Shown here: positions 23,722-32,332 of the stretch, in pieces | How the letters are laid out: every line of letters starts with the position of its first letter | Position numbering within the stretch: the first letter of the stretch is position 1 | Assembly (NCBI GenBank): GCA_002502175.1 | Contig: DAPQ01000032.1 | Location: 30,077 to 63,863, forward strand | Direction of reading: 5' to 3' | Length of the DNA: 33,787 nucleotides | Origin: Euryarchaeota archaeon UBA19 | GTDB lineage: Archaea; Thermoplasmatota; Poseidoniia; Poseidoniales; Thalassarchaeaceae | Program-made: the position numbers and the translations under genes | Notes under the pieces: model-generated | Databases searched by the model: none | Told to the model about the DNA's origin: nothing | What the model saw: only the letters and a program-made list of their open reading frames with translations

Positions 23722-24915
23722 ATGCCAATGCCGCTCACTCCACCGGCCATCGAAGATGAGTCCGTTCTAGCGCGCTACCCATTCCTTCCACAGAGTCGAG
23801 ATTTCATTCGTAACCAACTAAGTGCCAATGGAATTTCTGTTGAGGGGCTCATCGAAGAACCTTGGCTGGAAGACATAAGACGTCGTGGAAGTTTACGCTT
23901 GGTTGAGTCAGTAGTTCACAAAGAAGGGGTTGACTCGACTACTACCGTCGACCTATCTTCAGACGTAGGCCGAATGACCGAGGCTCTATCCTTTCTACAT
24001 GCCATGCTGGTCGTCTGTGCTTCCTTCGAAGAACGTCTGCTCAATCGCTGGGTGGAAGGAGAATCTAGTCGCGCCGACCAACTCTTTGGAATGGATGCGA
24101 ATCACTTCGAAATTATCGCTCGTACCTATCTCTCTGATATTCGCAGCGAGACGGTTGCAAGTACGACCGAAATTATCTATCACGTTCCAATGGTAGATTT
24201 CTTGGAACTTTGTCCAAAAATAACCGGTGGGTATTGGCGATTGGTAAACCGGCCAGTGAAAGAAGGCTGGGTTCAGATGGATCCTGCCAGTGGAGAGAAT
24301 AGTCAACAGCGCACTGCGCGTCTATTGAAGGAGAGAGTTAGACAATCTTTGACAGAGGATTGTACCGACCGCATGGACAAGATGGATGATGCATTTGCAG
24401 GCCTTTTTGCTGACCCAGTCGACAGAATTCTCGGCCTACTCTCTGAAAGGGTTAGCGCCGAGATGCCAATGACGGCGGCTGTCCGAGAGGATTGGCCGCC
24501 TTGCTTCGAATCTGCAGTGGCTGAATTGAGTCAAGGTATCAATGTCAATCACACAGGACGAGTCTTCTTGGCCGCAATGTCAAGGGCTATGGGGCATACG
24601 CCAGAAATTACTTGCTCGTTTTTCGAAAACGCCCCAGACTACAATGCAGAGACCACATCATACCAAGTCGGCCACATCTACGAACACCAATACACACCTC
24701 ACGGATGCTCTGCACTGAAGACTGGTGCTCGCTGCCCAGTTAATCCGGGAGACGATCGTTTGTGTGATCAGGAGTGGATGAACCATCCGCTGAAATATCT
24801 CAGAGCCAAGCAACGAAGGAGATACCAAGATGAGGGGCGTTCATCTCAAACCGAAGAACCTCCAGAACGCACCGAAGGTGCGTCTCAAACAAGCAATCCT
24901 GCCGATTCTTCATAA
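23722..24915 (+). CDS. priL: DNA primase large subunit, iron-sulfur type
   Basis: About 397 residues matching archaeo-eukaryotic PriL. The N-terminal helical domain begins ARYPFLPQSRDFIRNQL; the C-terminal [4Fe-4S] domain has four Cys at about 298 (EITCSFF), 329 (PHGCSAL), 338 (ARCPVN) and 348 (RLCDQEW), with the typical HIYEHQYTPHGC and HPLKYL segments. PriL partners with catalytic PriS to make RNA primers. The last 35 residues are Glu/Ser/Thr-rich and probably disordered. ATG 23722 (or 23728) is preferred to TTG 23689, which lies in the divergent promoter area. The small subunit is not in the window. Confidence 0.93.
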   Translation: MPMPLTPPAIEDESVLARYPFLPQSRDFIRNQLSANGISVEGLIEEPWLEDIRRRGSLRLVESVVHKEGVDSTTTVDLSSDVGRMTEALSFLHAMLVVCASFEERLLNRWVEGESSRADQLFGMDANHFEIIARTYLSDIRSETVASTTEIIYHVPMVDFLELCPKITGGYWRLVNRPVKEGWVQMDPASGENSQQRTARLLKERVRQSLTEDCTDRMDKMDDAFAGLFADPVDRILGLLSERVSAEMPMTAAVREDWPPCFESAVAELSQGINVNHTGRVFLAAMSRAMGHTPEITCSFFENAPDYNAETTSYQVGHIYEHQYTPHGCSALKTGARCPVNPGDDRLCDQEWMNHPLKYLRAKQRRRYQDEGRSSQTEEPPERTEGASQTSNPADSS

Positions 24916-24956
24916 TGGGGAAGGCCTCATTGCACTTCGCAACGGAGGCTTCCAGT

Positions 24957-26135
24957 ATGGTGCGGACACTCGTTATCACCATTGATAGAGACAATGATCT
25001 CGGAGTTAAAGCTGGAATTAGGGGGCCAGTAATTGGTCGTAAAGCGACCTTGACTGCGGCCCTAAAACTAGGTATAGCTGACCCGGAAGAGTCCGATACA
25101 AACGCCATTCTAGGAGCCCTTCATCATCACGACCGATTAAGTGAGAGGAATGATGGCGAAGATGAAATCGAAATTGCAATTCTGACTGGTGATGTCCGAG
25201 TTGGCCCTCGGTCAGACCGAGCGATTGCTAGCCAACTCGACGAAGTGATTCAGGAGTTTCAACCTGATACGGCAGTCTTAGTCACCGATGGAGCAGATGA
25301 TGAAGCATCACTACCAATCCTAACATCTAGAGTGAGGGTCGATCACGTTGAGAAAATTATAGTAAGGCAATCAAAGGGAATTGAGAGCACTTACTACTAC
25401 GTCGCCAAGGCAATCGAAGACCCTCGTTGGAGGGCCCGATTACTCGTTCCTGCAGCTTTGTTTTTGATTATCTTCGGGCTGGGCTTGATTCTACCAAATG
25501 GCGCTGTTTTAATCGGCGCCATGCCATTGATTATTGGAATCTGGATTCTCGCTAAAGGATTGGGTTGGGAACACCAATTGGAACGACTAATGATAGATAT
25601 GAGAGAAAGTGCAACCGGAGGAATTTGGTCTTCTTTGTTATGGGGGTTATCTATTGTTTCAGTGTTGTTTTCAATCTTAACTTTCTATTCGGTTTTCTAC
25701 GGCAATCCTACTGAATTAAACGCCTATGTACTAGACACATTCCTTCGAATCGACAATTTTGATTTGGATGCAGTAAATCGGGATTTTGCCGTTTGGGTAA
25801 TTGCAATTGATCAAGCGCTAACATGGATTCTAGTCGCGGCTTTCTCATTCGTTCTTTCCCTTGGTGTTCTACGTTGGAAGGAAGGATCATTCACAGGTCA
25901 AAGTTTGATTCTAGTAGGACTTGGAGCGGTGGTTTATTCGATTACAAAGGCTGTTATTGAGGTCACATTAGCTGAGTTAGGCGGTGAGGGTTACGACATT
26001 ACTGCGGGCAATGTATCAGACACCTGGTTCTTCCCAATTATCGCGATTGTATTCTACTATCTTCTGAAGACTGCAATTGATTCGGTTACTGCGGAAACAG
26101 ATGATGACGGTAGCAATCGCTACTGGGGCATCTAA
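24957..26135 (+). CDS. DUF373 family membrane protein
   Basis: A 392-residue archaeal protein of DUF373. The N-terminal half is soluble and starts VRTLVITIDRDNDLGVKAGIRGPVIGR, a conserved family opening, with AILTGDVRVG, ELDEVI-like and VLVTDGADDEASLPIL further on. The C-terminal half has about six membrane segments from RLLVPAALFLIIFGLGLIL to FFPIIAIVFYYLL. Function is unknown. ATG 24957 is preferred to ATG 24915 because GGAGG lies 8 nt upstream and family homology begins there. The gene follows primase closely, so cotranscription is likely. Its stop overlaps the convergent zinc-ribbon gene by 4 nt. Confidence 0.88.
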   Translation: MVRTLVITIDRDNDLGVKAGIRGPVIGRKATLTAALKLGIADPEESDTNAILGALHHHDRLSERNDGEDEIEIAILTGDVRVGPRSDRAIASQLDEVIQEFQPDTAVLVTDGADDEASLPILTSRVRVDHVEKIIVRQSKGIESTYYYVAKAIEDPRWRARLLVPAALFLIIFGLGLILPNGAVLIGAMPLIIGIWILAKGLGWEHQLERLMIDMRESATGGIWSSLLWGLSIVSVLFSILTFYSVFYGNPTELNAYVLDTFLRIDNFDLDAVNRDFAVWVIAIDQALTWILVAAFSFVLSLGVLRWKEGSFTGQSLILVGLGAVVYSITKAVIEVTLAELGGEGYDITAGNVSDTWFFPIIAIVFYYLLKTAIDSVTAETDDDGSNRYWGI

Positions 26136-26563
26136 CTCTCGTAAGTTGTCTCAACCCCGCACGAAGGACAGGTCACCTTAATCGGGCGGATATTTGGAAT
26201 GCCGAGAGGTGCGGAACAATTAGTGCAGACAATTGCCTGATTGACCTGTTGCTGTCTTTTTTTCCCTTCATGACTTGGATCGTACGATACTCTGAATTTT
26301 GATACGTCTGATACAAACGTTGGAGAATCATCTCCGGAGGTTGATTTATTTCGTGAAAATATCGATTTACGTTTTGGTGTTTCTACAGGTGGGGGAGATT
26401 CAATTTGGTTTGAAGAAGAACCAGAGTCTACCGAATCCAGTTCTGATTGAACCTCTTCTGCAGTGATACCCAACTCGCTCGCTACCCTATCGATGGCTAA
26501 GGTCAATTCATACTCATCGAGACCCATTAATTGCTGTAGTTTAACAGCGGGAATCTTACTCAT
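26132..26563 (-). CDS. Small zinc-ribbon protein
   Basis: A 143-residue protein not assigned to a named family. The N-terminal 45 residues form a probable helical domain (QLMGLDEYELTLAIDRVASELGITAEEVQSEL) reminiscent of a UBA/DNA-binding helical bundle. A polar linker follows with a basic patch PKRKSIFSRNK. The C-terminus is a zinc ribbon with Cys113, Cys116, Cys132 and Cys135 (CTNC, CPSC). It may bind nucleic acid or protein; this is inferred only from the fold. GAGAGGG precedes ATG 26563. Confidence 0.65.
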   Translation of the reverse strand: MSKIPAVKLQQLMGLDEYELTLAIDRVASELGITAEEVQSELDSVDSGSSSNQIESPPPVETPKRKSIFSRNKSTSGDDSPTFVSDVSKFRVSYDPSHEGKKRQQQVNQAIVCTNCSAPLGIPNIRPIKVTCPSCGVETTYES

Positions 26564-26621
26564 TGTACCCTCTCAAATTTTGCGAGTGTTTTCGCACCTA
26601 TGAATATCCGCGTTTCAAGCA

Positions 26622-27275
26622 TCATTCAGAATCTAAGGATGTGTCCAGGAAGCTCGCAACTATCTCGCCCTCAGCCTTGACTAATTGCTCTGCAACTGTT
26701 GACTTGGAAAGACCTAGCTTGTCGGCCAAATCACGTATCGAAGTTCTCTTTGGCACCTCATACCATCCACTTTCATGGGCAAGTCGAACGACTCGGTGTT
26801 GTTGCAAAGTTGGGCCTTTCTGGACCAAACCTTCCGAGCCTTTCGCAGAGGTAACGCGCTCGACTGAAATCTTAGTTCTGATATCGGATAAGAAGCGAAC
26901 CATTGATTCATGGCGACCTGCGATTTGCAATACCAAACCATTAGCTGTGAAGTTTGAGCCTGCAAGAATTGCTAAATCCCCACCATGGAAGTAATGACCA
27001 ACAAAGTCCGAAGAAAATTCTAGGACTACAAGATGGTGAGTTAGAATGTCAGATTGCCACTCTTCGAGGATTTGCACAACACGGATCCCATCGACATAGT
27101 ACCCTTCAGGAGGACAATTCCCTTCGATGGTGATACATTCGACCATTATTCGCAGATTTCCATCTACCATCCCAAGCATGGAACGGAAGTCCCAGGAAAT
27201 GCACTGCAAGCCTGCTTGGGCTCTAGAGTCGTCCTCGATTGCAGAGAAAGCGCACTCTACTCTGACCGCCCTCAT
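26622..27275 (-). CDS. HTH-10 (bacterio-opsin activator type) regulator
   Basis: A 217-residue transcription regulator. The C-terminal HTH_10 domain reads RTSIRDLADKLGLSKSTVAEQLVKAEGEIVASF, the layout of archaeal Bat-like regulators; the upstream region (LQQHRVVRLAHESGWYEVPKR) matches the lead-in of that domain. The N-terminal 130 residues form a mixed alpha/beta sensor with no cofactor motif I recognise; two Cys occur early. It probably acts on its own or neighbouring promoters. ATG 27275 has GAGG upstream; TTG 27290 is the only longer option. The large surface protein gene lies upstream on the same strand, with a strong hairpin between them. Confidence 0.85.
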   Translation of the reverse strand: MRAVRVECAFSAIEDDSRAQAGLQCISWDFRSMLGMVDGNLRIMVECITIEGNCPPEGYYVDGIRVVQILEEWQSDILTHHLVVLEFSSDFVGHYFHGGDLAILAGSNFTANGLVLQIAGRHESMVRFLSDIRTKISVERVTSAKGSEGLVQKGPTLQQHRVVRLAHESGWYEVPKRTSIRDLADKLGLSKSTVAEQLVKAEGEIVASFLDTSLDSE

Positions 27276-27335
27276 GTGGTTGCCTCGCAACCCTCAGTCC
27301 CCCCTTGGCGTTTTCAAGGTGCTCAATACTGGTTG

Positions 27336-27372
27336 CGAGGGAAAGGATGGCGAAATGCCATCCAAACCCTCG
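27336..27372 (-). terminator. Strong 13-bp stem-loop after surface protein stop
   Basis: CGAGGG (27336-27341) pairs with CCCTCG (27367-27372), then a symmetrical AAA/AAA internal loop, then GGATGGC (27345-27351) pairs with GCCATCC (27357-27363) around a 5-nt loop. It begins 11 nt after the surface protein stop on the minus strand. It could terminate, or lower read-through into the regulator gene. Confidence 0.6.
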
Positions 27373-27383
27373 GTCATGGGAAA

Positions 27384-30300
27384 TCACTCCTCAGACTGTT
27401 TTCTCATTGCATCCTCTGAAGCAACGATTGCTCTCGCGACTTCAGGAGAATAGCCGGTTTCGACTAATCTTAGGTATTGGCTGTCATCCTCTACTTCGGC
27501 TTTCGTAGGTATTTGTATGGCTTCAGTCTTAACCGCCCATAATTTATCTTCGGCGCTCATAGAATCCATGACATCTCTTGTATCATCTCTAATTCCATCT
27601 TGACCTCGGCGCTCTGAGCGGCGCTGTAGAACGGCCCCCAATAGCACGATTAGAGCTAAGCCAGTAATTGCAGCCATCAGAACCGGAGAATCGGTGATGG
27701 TCTGAACAATTCCTCTCGGCAATGATTTGTCTTCAGAGGAATCTTGACATCCGTCGCCATCAACATCTGTTTCCTTTGTTGAAATCCAAGCGATTACTCC
27801 GTGAGCACACTGATCTCTAGTATCAGGAACTCCGTCATTATCATCATCAAGATCGTATTCGTCCATACATCCATCGCTATCATGATCGATTGTAATTCGA
27901 GTGCTGATAGGGCATGCATCATCGGCGTCGAGTACTCCGTCGCCATCATCGTCGAGATCTTCGGTTGCATCAGCACAACCATCTCGGTCTCGGTCTGAAT
28001 TGAGGGATGATACCCAGCCTGGGTTTGGATTTGTTTCACAATTATCCTCAGAGGATTCTATTCCATCGTTATCCAAATCTGTATCTTCCCCACGGTCATC
28101 ACAACCATCCATATCCGCATCAACTAGGTTTGGTGACGCACTTCGAATACAGGAGTCTTCAGAATCTAGGAAGCCGTCGTTATCGTCGTCTTCATCTTCC
28201 TCTGAGTCATGACAGCCGTCGCCGTCCCAATCATTCAGAGGTGTAGATTGCCATCCGAATTTTCCTGTCGTGCAAGAATCCTCGATGTCGAGCACTCCGT
28301 CGTCATCAACGTCGGCGTCTTCGTATACATCATTACAGCCATCTCCATCTTGATCGCTAATCACATTAGAGGTCCAATCTAGCATTCCATATGGACAGGA
28401 ATCTTCCCTATCTAGGACTCCATCGTTATCGTCGTCTAAGTCTTCCTCGTGGTCTTGACAGCCATCTGAATCATGGTCGTAAGCCGCTCCTGTCCAACCA
28501 ATTACTCCTGTTGGACAGTCGTCGTAAACATCGAGATATGGGTCGTTATCATCATTATCATCCTCATCCATATCTCGACATCCATCTCCATCGTAGTCGG
28601 TTGAATATGTATTCCAGTATTGTGCACCATCTGGACAGAGGTCTTCGTGGTTTGGTACTAAGTCGCCATCGATATCAGTGTCTTCCAGATTATCATCACA
28701 ACCATCGAAATCTGCGTCGATTCTATCTGGATTCATCATGCCAGTTGGGCATTCATCTAGAGCATCCTCGACTCCATCATTATCGTCATCGAGGTCCTCT
28801 GTTTCGTCTCTACAGCCATCTCCATCATAATCGGTCATGGCTGTTGATTCCCAGCCACTTTCACCGAATTGACATAGATCATACTCATCCAAGATTCCAT
28901 CTTGGTCGTCATCATTCCAATCGTTATCATTGACTAGATTGATTCTTACCAATTGTTCAGCGTTTGCAAACTGGTCTGAAGTAGATTGAACCTTTACTAT
29001 AACATCAAACGACTGATCATCGTTTACTAGACGAATATCGGGTGCTCGAATTAGTAAGTTGACCTCTTCCAAAGTGCCCTCTGCAATCGAGGTTGAAGAT
29101 TGATAGTTGTCTCCAAATCCAGCTGTAATGTCCCATAGATCAAGTGTACCCTCAACATCGATTGTAACTATGTCAACCTCGCCAGGAATTTGTATTGGAC
29201 GTAGATTCATTTCCACTTCTATTGATTGGTCCGGTTGAATCGTAACGTAGCCAGTTTCAGTTGGTTCGAGATTTAGTGACATATCGTATAGATCTTCACT
29301 CCACATGCAAACATCCCACTTGTTAGTTGCGAATCTATCGTCAGTGCAATCATTTGCTGTCCAAGCGATTGTTCGCTCAGGCCAAGCAAACTTGACAATA
29401 GGCTGGGCGCTAGCATCGAATTCACTACCAAATATTCCCATCAAATTATCTGAACTGCTTGTGATTGTTCGAGTATTTACGACACTGTATGCTTGAGTAA
29501 GATAACGGTTCAATGGTAATTCCTCCAAGCCATTCATCACTGGAGATTGGATTCGAGTCCAGCGAAGTTCAACAACATCAGAATCCCACTTTGCACCTGT
29601 TTCAAACCAAGTGATATGGATTGAATCATCTCGGTCGAAATCGACCCTTGGATTTGCTCCCCAAATCAGGTTAGAGGAAAGTACTGCTGTGTCTTTCACA
29701 GTAGATACTTCTGACAATACAAGCCCGTTAGGCTCTCCGTCAAGTTCACCCTGTCTGTCTGGATCAAGTTGCATATAATGCAGTTGACTTGGTCCATCTT
29801 TGGAAGGGAATTCACTTCTTCCATCGATCCAAACAATGTGGATGTTACCGTCATCGTCAACATTGACATCCGGATTTAGTGCCCATCCATGGCCTTGAGA
29901 TATCTGAGTGTCATTGACCAGTACTAAGTGGCCAACAGTATCCCAGCCACCGCCATCTTCTCTCCAATACCAATCGGTATCTGGACCGATATCTTCCTGA
30001 TATTGACCCGTGCTTTCATCAATAGTGTGTCCAGAATCTCCCACTGACCAAGTTGACCTTGGGTTTGAGAGAATAGAGTAAGGGTTCAGCACAGTGAGGA
30101 AGGTGTTGGTCGCTCCACTTCCGGTTGTGATATTGATTATTGCACTAACCATGTTGTTCATTTCTTCAGTGTATGAAGCAATTGGAAGCTGTACGTTATC
30201 AATCCAAGCCGAGTCATTTCCATGAGATACTGAACCGTCCTTGACATACTTCCAGGTGTATGTGTGATATCCTGGTGAAACCGTTGCCGTATAGGTGCCG

Positions 30301-32249
30301 TTACTTTCTCCTGACCAGGCGGATGTGAAGGAACTTCTCGAGCAATTTGGATTATCAATACAGAATAAGAGATAGTCGTAGTTTGCCTCGCTGGACACTG
30401 AATAATTGAAAGATAGAGTTCCGGATGCCATTGCTCCAGCGTATTCTAGAGTTGAGTGTTGATTGTGAGTTAGGTTACCTGATTGAGCGGTGTAATTTCC
30501 ATCAATGATTCGATCACTTTGGGCAAACCACCAGTAGTTGCTCGAACCGACTTGAGTCCATCCATTAGCGATATACCCGACTTCGAAGTCTCCGTGGAAT
30601 TCAGTTAGTTCTTCTGTAGGATAGTAGAATAGTTCTCCACCGGCACTGGTATTTCGTACAGATGTACCATCGCATGTACGTGTGTGTATACCGATATTAT
30701 TCATGTCAGGACAATGAGCGAGATTCATCATGTGGTAACGCACGCTTGTATCTTCGTTTGTATTGGTATTTGGGCCATAGGAAGTAGTACCTGCAACAGG
30801 AACTGGAGTTATGCCTGCTTGCAAGCAAGCATCGTGTGCCTCGTCGATACTTTGGTAATCATCGGCATTGAGCGCTGGTGAGCCTCCAAATGGACCCTCG
30901 TCCGATACTGGAAGGATCAGTTTGGTAGCGTTTGGATTCCAAGAATGATCTATAGTGGTTGCAGGATTGCCTGGCATGGAACCTGAAGAATCTCTCCAAG
31001 ATTCACACGCCCATGTAGAACCTGGCCCCCACATCTCAGAGTTGTAGCCCCAATCGGATGGGATTGATAGTGCTGAACCATTGAACATAACTTCTGTCAG
31101 AGGTCTGATTCCACCGCTTGTGTCGGTGGCATTCTGGCCAAGATATGTCGAACGTGGGCCGTTCGAGCCATCGTCACCTATTGTAATTGCATTAGCGCAA
31201 TTAGCATGTTGATTTGCGTGGTGCATATTTCCACTTAGTGTGTATAATGTTTCTAGAACTGTGATATTCGCGGCTTCAAGCATTGGCTTGATTCCAGCAA
31301 AGTTCTCACCTGTTGTCAGAACTCCACCGTAGAATACTGCACACATATCGGCCCACTCTGTTGTCATTGAACCCGACGAGTCGAGAAGTCCAACATACTC
31401 AACTATGGAACCTCTTGTATCTTCCCAAACGATAACCGCAGTATTGTTTGCACCGATGCTGATTGCTGGATTGCCTCTGTGTCCTAAGGCCGGTGTGACC
31501 ATTGTAGAATTGATTAGAACTTGGAAACCATTGTTTGCATCATGGGAAAGCATGCAGTAGTAAATTAGCGGACTACCGAAGTACAAGCCCTGTGGATCGT
31601 ATGTATCCACCCAGACAACGTGCACTGCATCGTATGAATCTACAGCAATGTCAGGGGAATTACGAGTTCCGCTGCCATCGGCAATGGTGTGGGATGCGAT
31701 AGTCATGTTCTGTATATCACCAGAGGAGCCGTCCAAGTCATCCTCTGAAGGATCCAATAATGTGTAGAGAATATCCGTATCAGTGACTTCCCAAACGATG
31801 TGTGCTCTACCTTGTGAGTCGATTACCATCGACGGGCCGGAGAGAGATGATGCATTGGAGCCCCCAACCTGAGTTGTTGAAATTAGAACCGTGTCAACAC
31901 CGGTTGAAATCTGAATTAGTGCATATCTTAGCAATGGTGTGCTAGTGTTCTCAATCCAAACAAGGTGTATCCTATTCGAGTCATCCATTACCCCCATGAC
32001 ATCGATTGGATTGTTTGCATTCAGGTTCGTAAGTAGAGTCTGAGCGTCACTATCATCGATAGTTCCGTTCGCTGTAGGAAAACGAGTTGGTTCATTTGCC
32101 AGCTCTTCCGGTTCACCAGATGCGGCTAATAGCGAGGGTGCAAGTAGGGCACTTAGCATTAGCAAAGCAAGGGTAGCAGCGAGTTGGGTTCGCTTGATTT
32201 CTATTCTGTTGTTTTCGGCGCTCAGAGTGGGGGTTGGGCTTCCGACCAT
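27384..32249 (-). CDS. Giant surface protein: VWA domain, calcium-binding TSP3 repeats, membrane anchor
   Basis: About 1621 residues. A signal peptide (IKRTQLAATLALLMLSALLAPSLLAA) opens it. The N-terminal part repeats short beta-blade motifs (IHLVWIE, AHIVWEV, VHVVWVD, AVIVWEDT, later IHIVWIDGR and IHITWFET). A VWA-type MIDAS DSSGS sits near residue 290 (GLLDSSGSM), followed by a Cys-containing VWA-like region. A jelly-roll/MAM-like region follows (FHGDFEVGYIANGWTQ). Residues about 1108-1507 hold roughly ten thrombospondin type 3 repeats. Then comes one membrane helix (SPVLMAAITGLALIVLLGAVL), a basic stop-transfer, and a 70-residue cytosolic tail. The likely role is calcium-stabilised cell-surface adhesion; this is inference. 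ATG 32249 is preferred to GTG 32336, which would overlap the ABC-F stop. Confidence 0.8.
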   Translation of the reverse strand: MVGSPTPTLSAENNRIEIKRTQLAATLALLMLSALLAPSLLAASGEPEELANEPTRFPTANGTIDDSDAQTLLTNLNANNPIDVMGVMDDSNRIHLVWIENTSTPLLRYALIQISTGVDTVLISTTQVGGSNASSLSGPSMVIDSQGRAHIVWEVTDTDILYTLLDPSEDDLDGSSGDIQNMTIASHTIADGSGTRNSPDIAVDSYDAVHVVWVDTYDPQGLYFGSPLIYYCMLSHDANNGFQVLINSTMVTPALGHRGNPAISIGANNTAVIVWEDTRGSIVEYVGLLDSSGSMTTEWADMCAVFYGGVLTTGENFAGIKPMLEAANITVLETLYTLSGNMHHANQHANCANAITIGDDGSNGPRSTYLGQNATDTSGGIRPLTEVMFNGSALSIPSDWGYNSEMWGPGSTWACESWRDSSGSMPGNPATTIDHSWNPNATKLILPVSDEGPFGGSPALNADDYQSIDEAHDACLQAGITPVPVAGTTSYGPNTNTNEDTSVRYHMMNLAHCPDMNNIGIHTRTCDGTSVRNTSAGGELFYYPTEELTEFHGDFEVGYIANGWTQVGSSNYWWFAQSDRIIDGNYTAQSGNLTHNQHSTLEYAGAMASGTLSFNYSVSSEANYDYLLFCIDNPNCSRSSFTSAWSGESNGTYTATVSPGYHTYTWKYVKDGSVSHGNDSAWIDNVQLPIASYTEEMNNMVSAIINITTGSGATNTFLTVLNPYSILSNPRSTWSVGDSGHTIDESTGQYQEDIGPDTDWYWREDGGGWDTVGHLVLVNDTQISQGHGWALNPDVNVDDDGNIHIVWIDGRSEFPSKDGPSQLHYMQLDPDRQGELDGEPNGLVLSEVSTVKDTAVLSSNLIWGANPRVDFDRDDSIHITWFETGAKWDSDVVELRWTRIQSPVMNGLEELPLNRYLTQAYSVVNTRTITSSSDNLMGIFGSEFDASAQPIVKFAWPERTIAWTANDCTDDRFATNKWDVCMWSEDLYDMSLNLEPTETGYVTIQPDQSIEVEMNLRPIQIPGEVDIVTIDVEGTLDLWDITAGFGDNYQSSTSIAEGTLEEVNLLIRAPDIRLVNDDQSFDVIVKVQSTSDQFANAEQLVRINLVNDNDWNDDDQDGILDEYDLCQFGESGWESTAMTDYDGDGCRDETEDLDDDNDGVEDALDECPTGMMNPDRIDADFDGCDDNLEDTDIDGDLVPNHEDLCPDGAQYWNTYSTDYDGDGCRDMDEDDNDDNDPYLDVYDDCPTGVIGWTGAAYDHDSDGCQDHEEDLDDDNDGVLDREDSCPYGMLDWTSNVISDQDGDGCNDVYEDADVDDDGVLDIEDSCTTGKFGWQSTPLNDWDGDGCHDSEEDEDDDNDGFLDSEDSCIRSASPNLVDADMDGCDDRGEDTDLDNDGIESSEDNCETNPNPGWVSSLNSDRDRDGCADATEDLDDDGDGVLDADDACPISTRITIDHDSDGCMDEYDLDDDNDGVPDTRDQCAHGVIAWISTKETDVDGDGCQDSSEDKSLPRGIVQTITDSPVLMAAITGLALIVLLGAVLQRRSERRGQDGIRDDTRDVMDSMSAEDKLWAVKTEAIQIPTKAEVEDDSQYLRLVETGYSPEVARAIVASEDAMRKQSEE
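27726..28926 (-). repeat. Thrombospondin type 3 (calcium-binding) repeat array
   Basis: About ten units of roughly 38-40 codons, each with DxDxDGCxD, an acidic DDDNDG-like turn and a closing D-x-C-(P/T)-x-G. The Asp-rich loops bind calcium in thrombospondins; the paired Cys probably form disulfides. Units are diverged in DNA, so this is not a recent tandem expansion. The antisense frames here give long His/Arg/Tyr-rich ORFs that are artefacts. Confidence 0.9.
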
Positions 32250-32332
32250 AGGGTTCGAGAGCCTTGTGAGCACATAGAGAGGAGGCCGGACAGGTCCGAA
32301 TAACGGTGATTTTGGAAGAATTACGGGGAGAA

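Noticed and set aside
28391..28933. 180-codon plus-strand frame rich in His, Arg and Tyr
   Set aside because: It is the antisense of the Asp-rich TSP3 repeat codons; GAT/GAC runs read backwards give such residues.
32287..32298. CGGAC/GTCCG inverted repeat after the ABC-F gene as another stop-proximal terminator
   Set aside because: It is 34 nt from the stop, has only a 2-nt loop unless a pair is opened, and lies between co-directional genes, so it does not fit the pattern.
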